This document shows, piece by piece, positions 1-7,261 of a stretch of 16,456 bases of DNA. The notes below the pieces were generated by a model. The model made no database searches, was not told the origin of the DNA, and saw only the letters and a list, made by a program, of their open reading frames with translations. Made by a program: the position numbers and the translations under genes. The stretch lies in contig CAZCBD010000039.1 of the NCBI GenBank assembly GCA_964496755.1, positions 1-16,456 on the forward strand, in the 5' to 3' direction. Source of the DNA: CAZCBD01 sp964496755. Its GTDB lineage: Bacteria > Bacteroidota > Ignavibacteria > Ignavibacteriales > Melioribacteraceae. Positions within the stretch are counted from its first letter, which is position 1. Each line of letters starts with the position of its first letter.

Positions 1-1192
1 CTATCAATAAAGTCAACAATTTGAACCATTTCATTTTCTTTCATTCCGCGAGTGGTAACCGCCGGGGTTCCAACCCGAATACCACTGGTTACAAAAGGAC
101 TTTTAGTATCATAAGGGACCATATTTTTATTAACCGTGATATGTGCCAAACCAAGAATTCTTTCCGCTTTTTTACCGCTTAAACCTTTGTTTGTTAAATC
201 GATTAACATTAAATGGTTATCGGTGCCACCGGAAATTAAATTATAATCTAATTCGTTAAATCTCTTGGCCATAGCTTGAGCATTACTTTGAACTTGTTTT
301 GCATAATCTGTAAAAGAATCGTCAAGTATTTCACCAAATGCAATTGCTTTAGCCATAATTATGTGCATTAACGGTCCGCCTTGAATACCGGCATTACGGT
401 GCCATCAATAATTTCAGACATTAATTTTAATCTGTCGCCTTTAAGGGTTTTAATGCCCATAGGATTTTCGCGATCTTTACCCATTAAAATAATTCCACCG
501 CGCGGGCCTCGTAAAGTTTTGTGAGTAGTTGAAGTTACAACATCACAATATTCCAAAGGATTATTTAAAAGTCCTTTAGCAATTAGTCCGGCCGGATGAG
601 CCATATCACACATTAAAAAAGCTCCGATGCTATCTGCAATTTCTCTAAACTTAGCATAATCCCAATCACGTGAATACGCGCTGGCACCACAAATAATCAT
701 TTTGGGTTTCTCTTTTTTTGCTAAATCTTCAACCATGTTATAATCGATAGTCTGAGTTTCTTTGCTTAAAGGATAGCCAATAGCATTATAAATATTTCCG
801 GAAAAATTAACAGGCGAACCGTGGGTTAAATGTCCACCGTGGTCAAGGCTTAATCCCAAAACGGTATCACCCGGTTTAAGTAAAGACATATAAACAGCCA
901 TGTTTGCTTGTGAACCACTATGAGGTTGAACATTTGCATATTCGGCACCAAAAATTTCTTTTATTCTATCACGAGCAATATCTTCAGCTTCATCTACAAA
1001 CTGACAGCCGCCGTAATATCTTTTACCCGGATAACCTTCAGCATATTTGTTTGTAAGTACTGAGCCTGAAGCTTCCATAACAGCCAAACTGGTAAAGTTT
1101 TCGGAAGCTATTAATTCTAAACCTTCTTCTTGTCTTTGAAGTTCTTTTTGAAGTACTTCATAAATTGCGGTATCTTTTTTTAAATGTTCCAA
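1..1192 (-). CDS. glyA: Serine hydroxymethyltransferase, partial and apparently frameshifted
   Basis: This PLP enzyme converts serine plus tetrahydrofolate to glycine plus methylene-tetrahydrofolate in the cytoplasm. The reading frame from 1192 shows the family hallmarks: ELIASENFTS, TNKYAEGYPGKRYYGG, VQPHSGSQAN and the TSTTHKTLRGPRGG segment containing the PLP lysine (about residue 225). After EIIDGTVMP the frame runs into a TAA at 368-370. Another frame continues at once with GIQGGPLMHIIMAKAIAFGE and goes on through NHLMLIDLTNKG and SGIRVGTPAVTTRGM to the left edge. One C appears to be missing on the plus strand near 388-389. The start chosen is TTG at 1192, because MEHLKKDTAIYEVLQ lines up with the MKHLPAQDEQVFNAI start of Bacillus GlyA and GAGAG lies 5 nt upstream. 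A longer TTG start at 1204 is possible. It is the last gene of the glgA-led operon. The identity is certain; whether the frameshift is real or a sequence error is open. Confidence 0.93.
386..392 (-). other. Apparent single-base deletion (frameshift) in glyA
   Basis: The family sequence expects ...GTVMP-GIQGGP..., which needs CCG GGT on the coding strand. The sequence reads CCGGT here, one G short of a GGG run. Restoring that base joins two frames that both match SHMT over their whole lengths. No other damage is visible on either side. Confidence 0.85.
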
Positions 1193-1197
1193 TATTA

Positions 1198-1202
1198 CTC
1201 TC
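1198..1202 (-). promoter_or_regulatory. Ribosome binding site that decides the glyA start
   Basis: GAGAG on the minus strand lies 5 nt before the TTG at 1192. This supports that codon over the TTG at 1204, which would sit on top of the motif. Confidence 0.5.
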
Positions 1203-1224
1203 AATTTTTTTGTTAAAAAAATAG

Positions 1225-2520
1225 TTATTTAGCAATAATTGTTCTGTTAATCCAATTATAACATTTTCCCTTTATTTTAATTACGTCACCTTTGCTGTAT
1301 TTTCTATAAAAGTAATCTTCCTGTTGAGGTACTGTAGTGCTAAATTGAGCAATTCTTGCTTTGGCAAGATCAGCATATCTTCCGGTTTTTGTTGCTGCTT
1401 TTTTGTAAGTATCTACAGCTAATTGGAAAACGCATTTATCCATAAAGTCAATTTTCGAACCTTTAATGCAATTCCTTGCAGTTTGTTCATAAAGCTGTCC
1501 TTCCAAATAAATTGGGAAATCCCAATCCGGATCTAATTTCATAGCTTTATATAAATATGATCTCGAAACGGAAAATTGTTTCATATTTTGATATTGAATG
1601 CCAAGATTCAGATAATTCTCTTTATTATTTGGATCTAATTCAACTAATTTTTTTAATGCTCTGATAGATTCATCATTATTTTCAATTTTTTGGTAAGCAT
1701 TTGCAAGTTGTTTCCAATAATTAATTACGGTAGGAGATTTTTCCGTTAAATATTTCAAAGGTTCAATTGCTTTTTCATATTCCTTACCTCTAATGCAAGC
1801 AGATGCATAAGCCCATGCTTTTTCCAGATTATTCTTATTCATTTGCCAAGCCTGATATTGGATATCCATTAATTGTTCAATATCTCCGCCGGCTAACTGA
1901 CGTAATCTATCGTTCCATCTCGCCACTTCGGGTTCGGCTTGAGAAAGATCGGAATAAAGGGAAATAGCTTTATTTCGGTATTCTTCATTTTCATCAGCCA
2001 ATTGCATATACAATAATCCCAATCTATCTTTGTAGCTTGTTGAAAGATTCGGATCGGCTTTAAAAGCATTGAGATATGCTTCTTCAATAAGCTTAGGATC
2101 GGCTTTGTGCCATACTTGAAGAACATATCCTTTTTTTGCCCAAAACAAACCGGCTTTTTTTACTTGATGTTTTATGGCTTCATCATAAACATATAAAATT
2201 GTATCGGCTAATTGAGCTTTCATTTCGGGTGTTGTTTTTTCATTATTGTACAATTTAGTAATGGCGTCTTCCATTTTTTTGTACACTCTGTATTTAACAC
2301 AAGCATCCGGTGCAAATTTTATGAGCTTCCATCCTGAAACCAATGCACTTTCATACATTTTATTTTTATAATCTTCATAAAAAAGACTTAATGCCACATT
2401 AACGTCTATACTGTCTTGTTTAGTTTGAATATCAACATATTTCATTGTATTGGGTTTAGCAAAAACACCAATAGCAAAGAAAAATATCAAAATCATTAAT
2501 ATTACTTTACTCTTTTTCAA
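1225..2520 (-). CDS. Exported TPR-repeat protein of unknown function
   Basis: A protein of about 431 residues with a cleavable signal peptide (MKKSKVILMILIFFFAIGVFA), so it probably acts in the periplasm or at the outer membrane. Tetratricopeptide-type helical pairs are visible from about residue 235 to 340, for example YEKAIEPLKYLTEKSP, ESIRALKKLVELDPNN and VSRSYLYKAMKLDPDW. Weaker repeat-like helices lie earlier, such as AYLNAFKADPNLS. A short C-terminal tail (KGDVIKIKGKCYNWINRTI) follows. TPRs usually bind partner proteins; the partner here is unknown. The start is TTG at 2520, placed 6 nt after GGAG. The frame could extend to a TTG at 2532, but that adds four residues and overlaps the ribosome site. 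It lies 37 nt after the barrel gene and 32 nt before glyA, so it is probably in the same operon. No catalytic motif is visible. Confidence 0.8.
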   Translation of the reverse strand: MKKSKVILMILIFFFAIGVFAKPNTMKYVDIQTKQDSIDVNVALSLFYEDYKNKMYESALVSGWKLIKFAPDACVKYRVYKKMEDAITKLYNNEKTTPEMKAQLADTILYVYDEAIKHQVKKAGLFWAKKGYVLQVWHKADPKLIEEAYLNAFKADPNLSTSYKDRLGLLYMQLADENEEYRNKAISLYSDLSQAEPEVARWNDRLRQLAGGDIEQLMDIQYQAWQMNKNNLEKAWAYASACIRGKEYEKAIEPLKYLTEKSPTVINYWKQLANAYQKIENNDESIRALKKLVELDPNNKENYLNLGIQYQNMKQFSVSRSYLYKAMKLDPDWDFPIYLEGQLYEQTARNCIKGSKIDFMDKCVFQLAVDTYKKAATKTGRYADLAKARIAQFSTTVPQQEDYFYRKYSKGDVIKIKGKCYNWINRTIIAK

Positions 2521-2526
2521 TTCTGA

Positions 2527-2530
2527 CTCC
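2527..2530 (-). promoter_or_regulatory. Ribosome binding site for the TPR gene
   Basis: GGAG on the minus strand sits 6 nt before the TTG at 2520. It fixes the start four codons inside the longest frame and gives a normal lysine-rich signal-peptide N-terminus. Confidence 0.55.
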
Positions 2531-2557
2531 AATTTATTTACTTAAATATTTACAAAA

Positions 2558-3814
2558 TTATTTTTCAAATCGTACGAACCAAAGTTCTCCAATTGTTATG
2601 CCAATTGATGCACCGAATATGTTTTCTTTCAACAAATTATTTTCTGTTGTACCTCTTTGGCCATACATAAAAGCTATATCGAAATAACTTCTGGGCCCCA
2701 AAGGTACGGATAAACCTGCATAAGCCGAAATCTGATTTAGTTCTTGGCCATAAACCGAAAATTGAGATTGTTCGTAACTAATTCCGCACCTATAAACAAT
2801 CTGTTTTACAAATTTAGAAAAAGTTGATTCGTGTCTGTTATATTCCATTCCAAGAGCAATACGTGAATAATTTTTCAAACGATTTATTTTATTATCCTGT
2901 GAAAAATCACTCCAATCCTGATTTCTGTAATCAAAATTTATTAAATAATTTTCATCGTAAACAAAACTAAATCCAATATCAAACCTTGTTGGCAATTTTT
3001 GTTTATATATACCTGTTACTTCGGATTGCAAGCCTAAAGTAGCATTGGTGGATAAGGTTGTATCCACATTCATATTCGAAGAAAAGGAATAATTAAATCC
3101 AAATCGTAACTCAGATAATTTATCGGAAATTTTAATTTTTTCAGATAAATCATCGGTCATTAATCCAACTGTTCCACCAAAACCCCGGTAAATACTTTTT
3201 GATTCAAAAAACGAATCGTGCAAACCGGAAGCATTTGTAAATTCAATGCCATCCTTATAAGTAATTTTACCGCTATAATAATCTAAGGTAGCACCAAGAG
3301 CAAACCCTAGGCCTGTATTTACGGAACCGCCGAAAAATAATTTTGTAAGTCCGCCGCTTCCGGAATGATCAAGGCTGTAATTTTTAGATGTATCGTGTAC
3401 TTCTTGCACATTATAATTCACATCAGAATATGGCGTTAGTCCAAACATCATTGAAATTCCATAATCTCTCTGCAAAGGAATAGCAAATGCAATTGTACCT
3501 AAATTTGCATCATTATTAATAGTTGAGGATGATGCGGATTTGCTGTTTAACCTTTTGTAAGATAAAGAAATTTCAAATCTAACTAATTGCTTCATAGAAA
3601 TTGTGGCGGGGTTGTTAATGTTGATATAACTTTGTGTTGATAACGATGTGCCAATACTTCCCATTCCAAATTGACGTGCATTATTAAAATAATACAAATC
3701 ACCTAAACCAAAACGAGAATAAATTGAACCGCCGCCGGCAAAATTAAATTGCGTAGATACAAATAAAATCATCATTAGAATTTTTACATATTTAGAAATT
3801 TTTATATTCATCAT
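2558..3814 (-). CDS. Outer-membrane beta-barrel protein of the YSRFG type
   Basis: A 418-residue protein with a signal peptide (hydrophobic stretch about 11-25, likely cut after NFA at 26). The mature N-terminus carries GSIYSRFGLGDL followed by an RQFGMGSIGTSL segment and ININNPATIS. The rest is rich in alternating aromatic and polar strands with repeated glycine turns (GFALGATLDYYSGK, RFGFNYSFSS, FDIGFSFVYDENYLINFDYRNQDW), and it ends close to aromatic residues (WFVRFEK). This is the look of a FadL/PorV-like barrel. Bacteroidota have a related family of outer-membrane proteins with an N-terminal YSRFG motif, recalled rather than searched. Cargo or partner is unknown. Its ATG overlaps the stop of the upstream DUF4270 gene by 4 bp (ATGA), which suggests translational coupling and perhaps a shared outer-membrane role. 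A second ATG directly follows, so the start may be one codon later. Confidence 0.78.
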   Translation of the reverse strand: MMNIKISKYVKILMMILFVSTQFNFAGGGSIYSRFGLGDLYYFNNARQFGMGSIGTSLSTQSYININNPATISMKQLVRFEISLSYKRLNSKSASSSTINNDANLGTIAFAIPLQRDYGISMMFGLTPYSDVNYNVQEVHDTSKNYSLDHSGSGGLTKLFFGGSVNTGLGFALGATLDYYSGKITYKDGIEFTNASGLHDSFFESKSIYRGFGGTVGLMTDDLSEKIKISDKLSELRFGFNYSFSSNMNVDTTLSTNATLGLQSEVTGIYKQKLPTRFDIGFSFVYDENYLINFDYRNQDWSDFSQDNKINRLKNYSRIALGMEYNRHESTFSKFVKQIVYRCGISYEQSQFSVYGQELNQISAYAGLSVPLGPRSYFDIAFMYGQRGTTENNLLKENIFGASIGITIGELWFVRFEK

Positions 3815-5025
3815 AAATTAGCACTCTTTTTTGTATAAGTAATTTTAATTCTGGGACGTAAGTTTTTATTACTTTCTTTATTAGAATAAAGAACCCATCT
3901 ATCAAAAACACCGTAAGCTTTATCAATATTTAATCGCATTCCGAAGTTTTCATTTTTTGTTTTAATGGTCTGTAGTAGCCATGTAATTTCACCCGAAAAA
4001 ATATTGCCGTTTCTTTTCAGAATTGCTACAGTACCCGATCCCAAACTTAATTTGGTCATTTCTTCGTTAGAAAACAATGAAACATAGATCGAATCGGTTG
4101 AAGGCGATCCATGAAACGAATTGACTTCGTCAATCGTTAATTCCATTACGGCTTTATTGATAGCAATGTTTTTGGGCAATGATTCAAAATTTATTTTTAA
4201 TTTTGATTCTACGGGATACCCTCCCTGCACAATTAATCTATCATAACCGGGTGATACGAACTCTCCTGAAGTAACAAAGGTATTCATAGTAGGATGAATT
4301 AGGTTTAATGTATCTAACTTATTGGTTTTAGTAAATTTTACAATTAACTCTACTTTAGGAATACCTGTAGAAGCCCTTCTTTCTTGATATGATCCAAAAG
4401 AAATTAACCCATTTGATGATGCTGTAGGTTCAAAAATCACCCCAAAATTCCTGAATTCCAGATTCCCTACAGGATCAATAATATCGGAAATCCATTTTAG
4501 AATTAGATCTTTGTTAATATCCAATACAATTAAAGAGTCTGTAAATGATCGCGATTCAATCATATCAACTTGATCGTATTGAATATTCGCTAAACTATCG
4601 GCAGTAAAATTGATGGATTTCCAACTATTTTTAATTTCATAAATTTTAAAATCGAAATTAGCGGAAATATCCCCGATTTTATAAATCGGTTTAATTTTTA
4701 ATTTTGAAGAAATTATAATTGCAGAATCGCCCTTTATTCCATTTAAAACGCTGTCGGGCAAATCGGTAAAAAATCTTAACAGTGCAACAGATTTAAAACC
4801 ATTATAGTTTCCCAATAAAATTGTAGAAAGATTTTCATTTTTAATAGTGTCTTTGCTAACGTTAAAAGAATATTGCATTTGAAGCGAATCATTAATACTG
4901 TCATATTCGCCTATGGTAATTTTGGTATCAATTAAGTTGACTCCCAAAGAAGAAGGATCTTCTTCGCAAGCAATAAAAATAAAAATTAAAACAGAAATCG
5001 TAAAAATAAATTTAAGTAATTTCAA
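3811..5025 (-). CDS. DUF4270-like lipoprotein
   Basis: A 404-residue lipoprotein with signal peptide MKLLKFIFTISVLIFIFIAC; the lipobox FIAC puts the lipidated cysteine at residue 20, followed by EEDPSSLGVNLID. The CxxDPSSLG opening, the long beta-rich body with regularly spaced strands (SVALLRFFTDLP, FDFKIYEIKNSW, ELIVKFTK) and the ending LRPRIKITYT match the Bacteroidota DUF4270 family, whose function is unknown. DUF4270 genes often lie next to glycogen synthase in that phylum, and glgA is two genes upstream here. The start is TTG at 5025, overlapping the TGA of the phosphatase gene (TTGA), with a strong GGAGG 6 nt before it and no ATG before the signal peptide. The acidic residues after the cysteine fit export to the outer membrane or surface. 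Function cannot be assigned. Confidence 0.8.
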   Translation of the reverse strand: MKLLKFIFTISVLIFIFIACEEDPSSLGVNLIDTKITIGEYDSINDSLQMQYSFNVSKDTIKNENLSTILLGNYNGFKSVALLRFFTDLPDSVLNGIKGDSAIIISSKLKIKPIYKIGDISANFDFKIYEIKNSWKSINFTADSLANIQYDQVDMIESRSFTDSLIVLDINKDLILKWISDIIDPVGNLEFRNFGVIFEPTASSNGLISFGSYQERRASTGIPKVELIVKFTKTNKLDTLNLIHPTMNTFVTSGEFVSPGYDRLIVQGGYPVESKLKINFESLPKNIAINKAVMELTIDEVNSFHGSPSTDSIYVSLFSNEEMTKLSLGSGTVAILKRNGNIFSGEITWLLQTIKTKNENFGMRLNIDKAYGVFDRWVLYSNKESNKNLRPRIKITYTKKSANL

Positions 5026-5591
5026 AAATTTCCTCCGTTACATTCAGTAACAATAAAATTATAAATTTCATTAAAATCGTAAGCTACAAATGTTGGTGTT
5101 TTTGAGATATTTTTCAACTCAAATCTTTCATTTGTATTATGGTTAATTAATACAGTTTTAAGACCTGCATTGTTCCCACATTCAATATCAACTTCTTTAT
5201 CACCAATAAAAAAAGATTTATTTAAATTGATGTCATATTTTTTGGCGGCAAAAAGAACAAGTTCAGGAGATGGTTTTCTGCACTTGCATTTGTCAATATC
5301 ATCAAAATCGGGATGGTACGGACAATAAAAGAAATCATCTATTGATGTATTTTTTTCTTTTAAAAGGCAATTTATTTTATCATTAACAGCATCAACTTGT
5401 TCTTTGGTAATTAAGCCACGAGTAATACCGGATTGATTGGAAACAACAAATATTTTAAATCCTAATTTGTTTTTTAATTTAAATATCACTTCGGGAACAT
5501 TCGGATAAAGTTCAACTTTATCCGGATCACCTAAATATCCCGGATCAATATTTAAAGTACCATCCCTATCAAAAAAAATTGCTTTGTTCAA
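5022..5591 (-). CDS. gmhB: HAD-family heptose bisphosphate phosphatase (GmhB-like)
   Basis: A 189-residue cytoplasmic HAD-IIIA phosphatase, likely D-glycero-D-manno-heptose-1,7-bisphosphate 7-phosphatase, which makes an ADP-heptose precursor for lipopolysaccharide core. The nucleophile motif FFDRDGTLN has Asp8 and Asp10, motif II is VVSNQSG (Ser51), the CRKP lysine is Lys106, and motif III is GDKEVD (Asp131, Asp135). A zinc loop is visible with Cys90, His93, Cys102 and Cys104. In E. coli GmhB the ligands follow a Cys-x-His pattern; here the residue two after Cys90 is Tyr92 and the histidine is one later. The start is TTG at 5591, with AGG 6 nt upstream nested in the glgA stop codon. It ends in a 4-bp overlap with the DUF4270 gene. 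The related histidinol-phosphatases are an alternative, but no his genes are nearby, and no other heptose genes are in view either. Confidence 0.82.
   Translation of the reverse strand: MNKAIFFDRDGTLNIDPGYLGDPDKVELYPNVPEVIFKLKNKLGFKIFVVSNQSGITRGLITKEQVDAVNDKINCLLKEKNTSIDDFFYCPYHPDFDDIDKCKCRKPSPELVLFAAKKYDINLNKSFFIGDKEVDIECGNNAGLKTVLINHNTNERFELKNISKTPTFVAYDFNEIYNFIVTECNGGNF
5032..5036 (-). promoter_or_regulatory. Strong Shine-Dalgarno for the DUF4270 gene
   Basis: A full GGAGG on the minus strand lies 6 nt before the TTG at 5025, inside the last codons of the upstream phosphatase gene. It makes the unusual TTG start credible. Confidence 0.75.
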
Positions 5592-5597
5592 TATAAA

Positions 5598-5601
5598 CCT
5601 A
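5598..5601 (-). promoter_or_regulatory. Ribosome site nested in the glgA stop codon
   Basis: The minus-strand TAGG comprises the glgA stop TAG plus one G, and its AGG lies 6 nt before the TTG start of the phosphatase gene. This geometry favours translational coupling. Confidence 0.4.
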
Positions 5602-7092
5602 CTTTGTAGCGCGTTTATATAAATTAAGATATTTCTTTGCAGATTTTTCCCAAGAAAAATTCATTTTCATACCGTTTGACATTAGTTTAAGCCAGTCCTC
5701 AGATTTTTTATCATAAATTTTAATGGCATATTTAATAGTTTTCACCAATTCTTTTGCATTAAATTTAGAAAACACAAATCCGTTTCCAGTAACCTTTGCT
5801 TCATCATAATTTTTCACTGTATCAGCCAATCCCCCTGTTTCGTGTACAATAGGAACGGTTCCATAATTAAGGCTATACATCTGGTTTAGGCCGCAGGGTT
5901 CATATTTTGAAGGCATTAAAAGCATATCCGCCCCCGCCTCAATCATGTGTGCCAGCTCGTCATCAAAACCAAGATAGCAAGAAAACTTGTCGGAATATTT
6001 CATAAACATTTCTTCAAAAAAACGATGGTATTGTTTGTCTCCTGTGCCAAGTAATACAAATCTTACATCTAACTTCATTAAATCTTCAAAAGCTTTTTGA
6101 ACAAGATTCAATCCTTTTACATCGTATAGCTTGGAAATTAATCCTATTACCGGTAAATCCGGTTTACCTTCAAATCCAAATTTATCAAGCAAAGCGTATT
6201 TATTTTCTTTTTTATCTCTAATTGTTTTTAAATTATATTTTCTTTCAATGTGTTTATCTTTTTCAGGATTCCAAATGGTAGTATCAATTCCGTTAATAAT
6301 GCCTACAATTTTATTTTTTCGCTCAACAATATCTTTATTCAAACCATTTGAAATATTTTTATCTTCACATATTTGCTTTGCATAACCTTCACTAACTGTA
6401 TTTACAATATCGGCATATTTAATTCCCGCTTTTAGAAAATTAATTTTCCCTTTGTGAATAATTCCTTTTTCGCTATTTAATTCATCCGGCAAGGATAAAA
6501 TCGGGAATCTTTTCTTTGGAAATTCTCCCTGAAAAGCCATATTGTGAACTGTAAAAATAGTTTTAATTTTTTCAAAAGCCTTTTCATTACCAAATAAAAC
6601 ATTTTTATAGAGAGGCACCAATCCGGATTGCCAATCGTTACAATGAATAATATCCGGAATCCAACCCAGCTTAAGAATCAACTCGAAAACAGCTTTTGCA
6701 AACAAAGCATATCTTTCATCATTATCTTCGAATTCTTCTCTGGTTAAAGGATCTGCATATAAACTGTGCCTACTTGCAAAATATTCTTTATTATCCAGAA
6801 AATAAATTTGGACTCTGTTCTTCTGCGATATTAAAAAAGATGACCGTAACGAATAAGTAACTTCTTTATCACCAATGTTTGTAGTTAAATCCTTTAGTCT
6901 TACAACTTCGTGAATTTTATACTTTCGTTCGTCAATTGCACCATATTTCGGACAAACAATTCTAATTTGATGTCCCATTTCCATTAATTTTTGCGGAAGT
7001 GCCGAACTAACGTCAGCTAAACCACCTGTTTTTACAAAAGGGATTACTTCGGAAGTTACAAACAAAATTTTAAGCTTTTTGGATGGAGGCAT
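5599..7092 (-). CDS. glgA: Glycogen synthase (ADP-glucose type, GT5)
   Basis: A 497-residue cytoplasmic glucosyltransferase that extends alpha-1,4-glucan from ADP-glucose. The N-terminal Rossmann domain opens with ILFVTSEVIPFVKTGGLADV, whose Lys21-Thr-Gly-Gly-Leu is the ADP-glucose binding motif. IIHCNDWQ (150-154), TVHNMAFQGEFP (181-192), NTVSEGYAKQI (231-241) and INGIDTTIWNP (266-276) follow. The C-terminal domain has ISKLYDVKGL (319-328) and SKYEPCGLNQM (395-405) with the conserved Glu398, then HETGGLADTV. The residue matching E. coli Arg300 in the usual SRL..QKG motif is Lys321 here. Length is normal. The ATG at 7092 is preceded by AGGA about 10 nt upstream. It is the first gene of a six-gene minus-strand operon; no glgB, glgC or glgP lies in the window. 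Identity is secure. Confidence 0.95.
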   Translation of the reverse strand: MPPSKKLKILFVTSEVIPFVKTGGLADVSSALPQKLMEMGHQIRIVCPKYGAIDERKYKIHEVVRLKDLTTNIGDKEVTYSLRSSFLISQKNRVQIYFLDNKEYFASRHSLYADPLTREEFEDNDERYALFAKAVFELILKLGWIPDIIHCNDWQSGLVPLYKNVLFGNEKAFEKIKTIFTVHNMAFQGEFPKKRFPILSLPDELNSEKGIIHKGKINFLKAGIKYADIVNTVSEGYAKQICEDKNISNGLNKDIVERKNKIVGIINGIDTTIWNPEKDKHIERKYNLKTIRDKKENKYALLDKFGFEGKPDLPVIGLISKLYDVKGLNLVQKAFEDLMKLDVRFVLLGTGDKQYHRFFEEMFMKYSDKFSCYLGFDDELAHMIEAGADMLLMPSKYEPCGLNQMYSLNYGTVPIVHETGGLADTVKNYDEAKVTGNGFVFSKFNAKELVKTIKYAIKIYDKKSEDWLKLMSNGMKMNFSWEKSAKKYLNLYKRATK

Positions 7093-7129
7093 TTTTAACT
7101 TGTCCTTTATTTTGTAGTTATGTAATTTA

Positions 7130-7137
7130 CAAAATTA
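7130..7137 (-). promoter_or_regulatory. Candidate promoter -7 element for the glgA operon
   Basis: The minus strand reads TAATTTTG, a full match to the Bacteroidota -7 consensus TAnnTTTG. It sits about 38 nt before the glgA start and implies a leader of about 30 nt. No clear TTTG -33 element lies at the usual spacing. The A+T background makes chance matches fairly likely. Confidence 0.35.
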
Positions 7138-7190
7138 TGTGCTTTTGACAAAATTTCAGATTAACCTCAAATGTTATTCCATAGTGCAAT

Positions 7191-7228
7191 TAGTAAATCA
7201 AATCGTAAAAATTACTTTTGTTTTACTA
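7191..7228. repeat. Imperfect 12-bp inverted repeat, operator-like
   Basis: The left arm TAGTAAATCAAA (7191-7202) and right arm TTTGTTTTACTA (7217-7228) pair at 11 of 12 positions around a 14-nt centre. A GTAA/TTAC pair lies near the same axis. The right arm overlaps the candidate hutI -7 element, as a repressor site would. AT-rich sequence produces such repeats by chance fairly often, so the function is uncertain. Confidence 0.4.
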
Positions 7229-7234
7229 TCTTTG
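7227..7234 (+). promoter_or_regulatory. Candidate promoter -7 element for hutI
   Basis: TATCTTTG is a full match to TAnnTTTG, 27 nt before the hutI ATG, followed by an A-run and an AGGA ribosome site (7250-7253). A -33 TTTG at standard spacing is missing; the nearby TTTG at 7217 is too close. It diverges from the glgA candidate. Confidence 0.45.
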
Positions 7235-7261
7235 TAAAAAAAAAAATCTAGGATTTAAGAA

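Noticed and set aside
7145..7150. A perfect TTGACA on the plus strand upstream of hutI, like a sigma-70 -35 box
   Set aside because: No reasonable TATAAT-like sequence lies 16-18 bp downstream, while a TAnnTTTG element is better placed nearer the gene.
7093..7261. A possible small RNA or riboswitch in the divergent gap
   Set aside because: Apart from the AT-rich dyad there is no stable GC-containing stem, and no known riboswitch pattern is recognisable.
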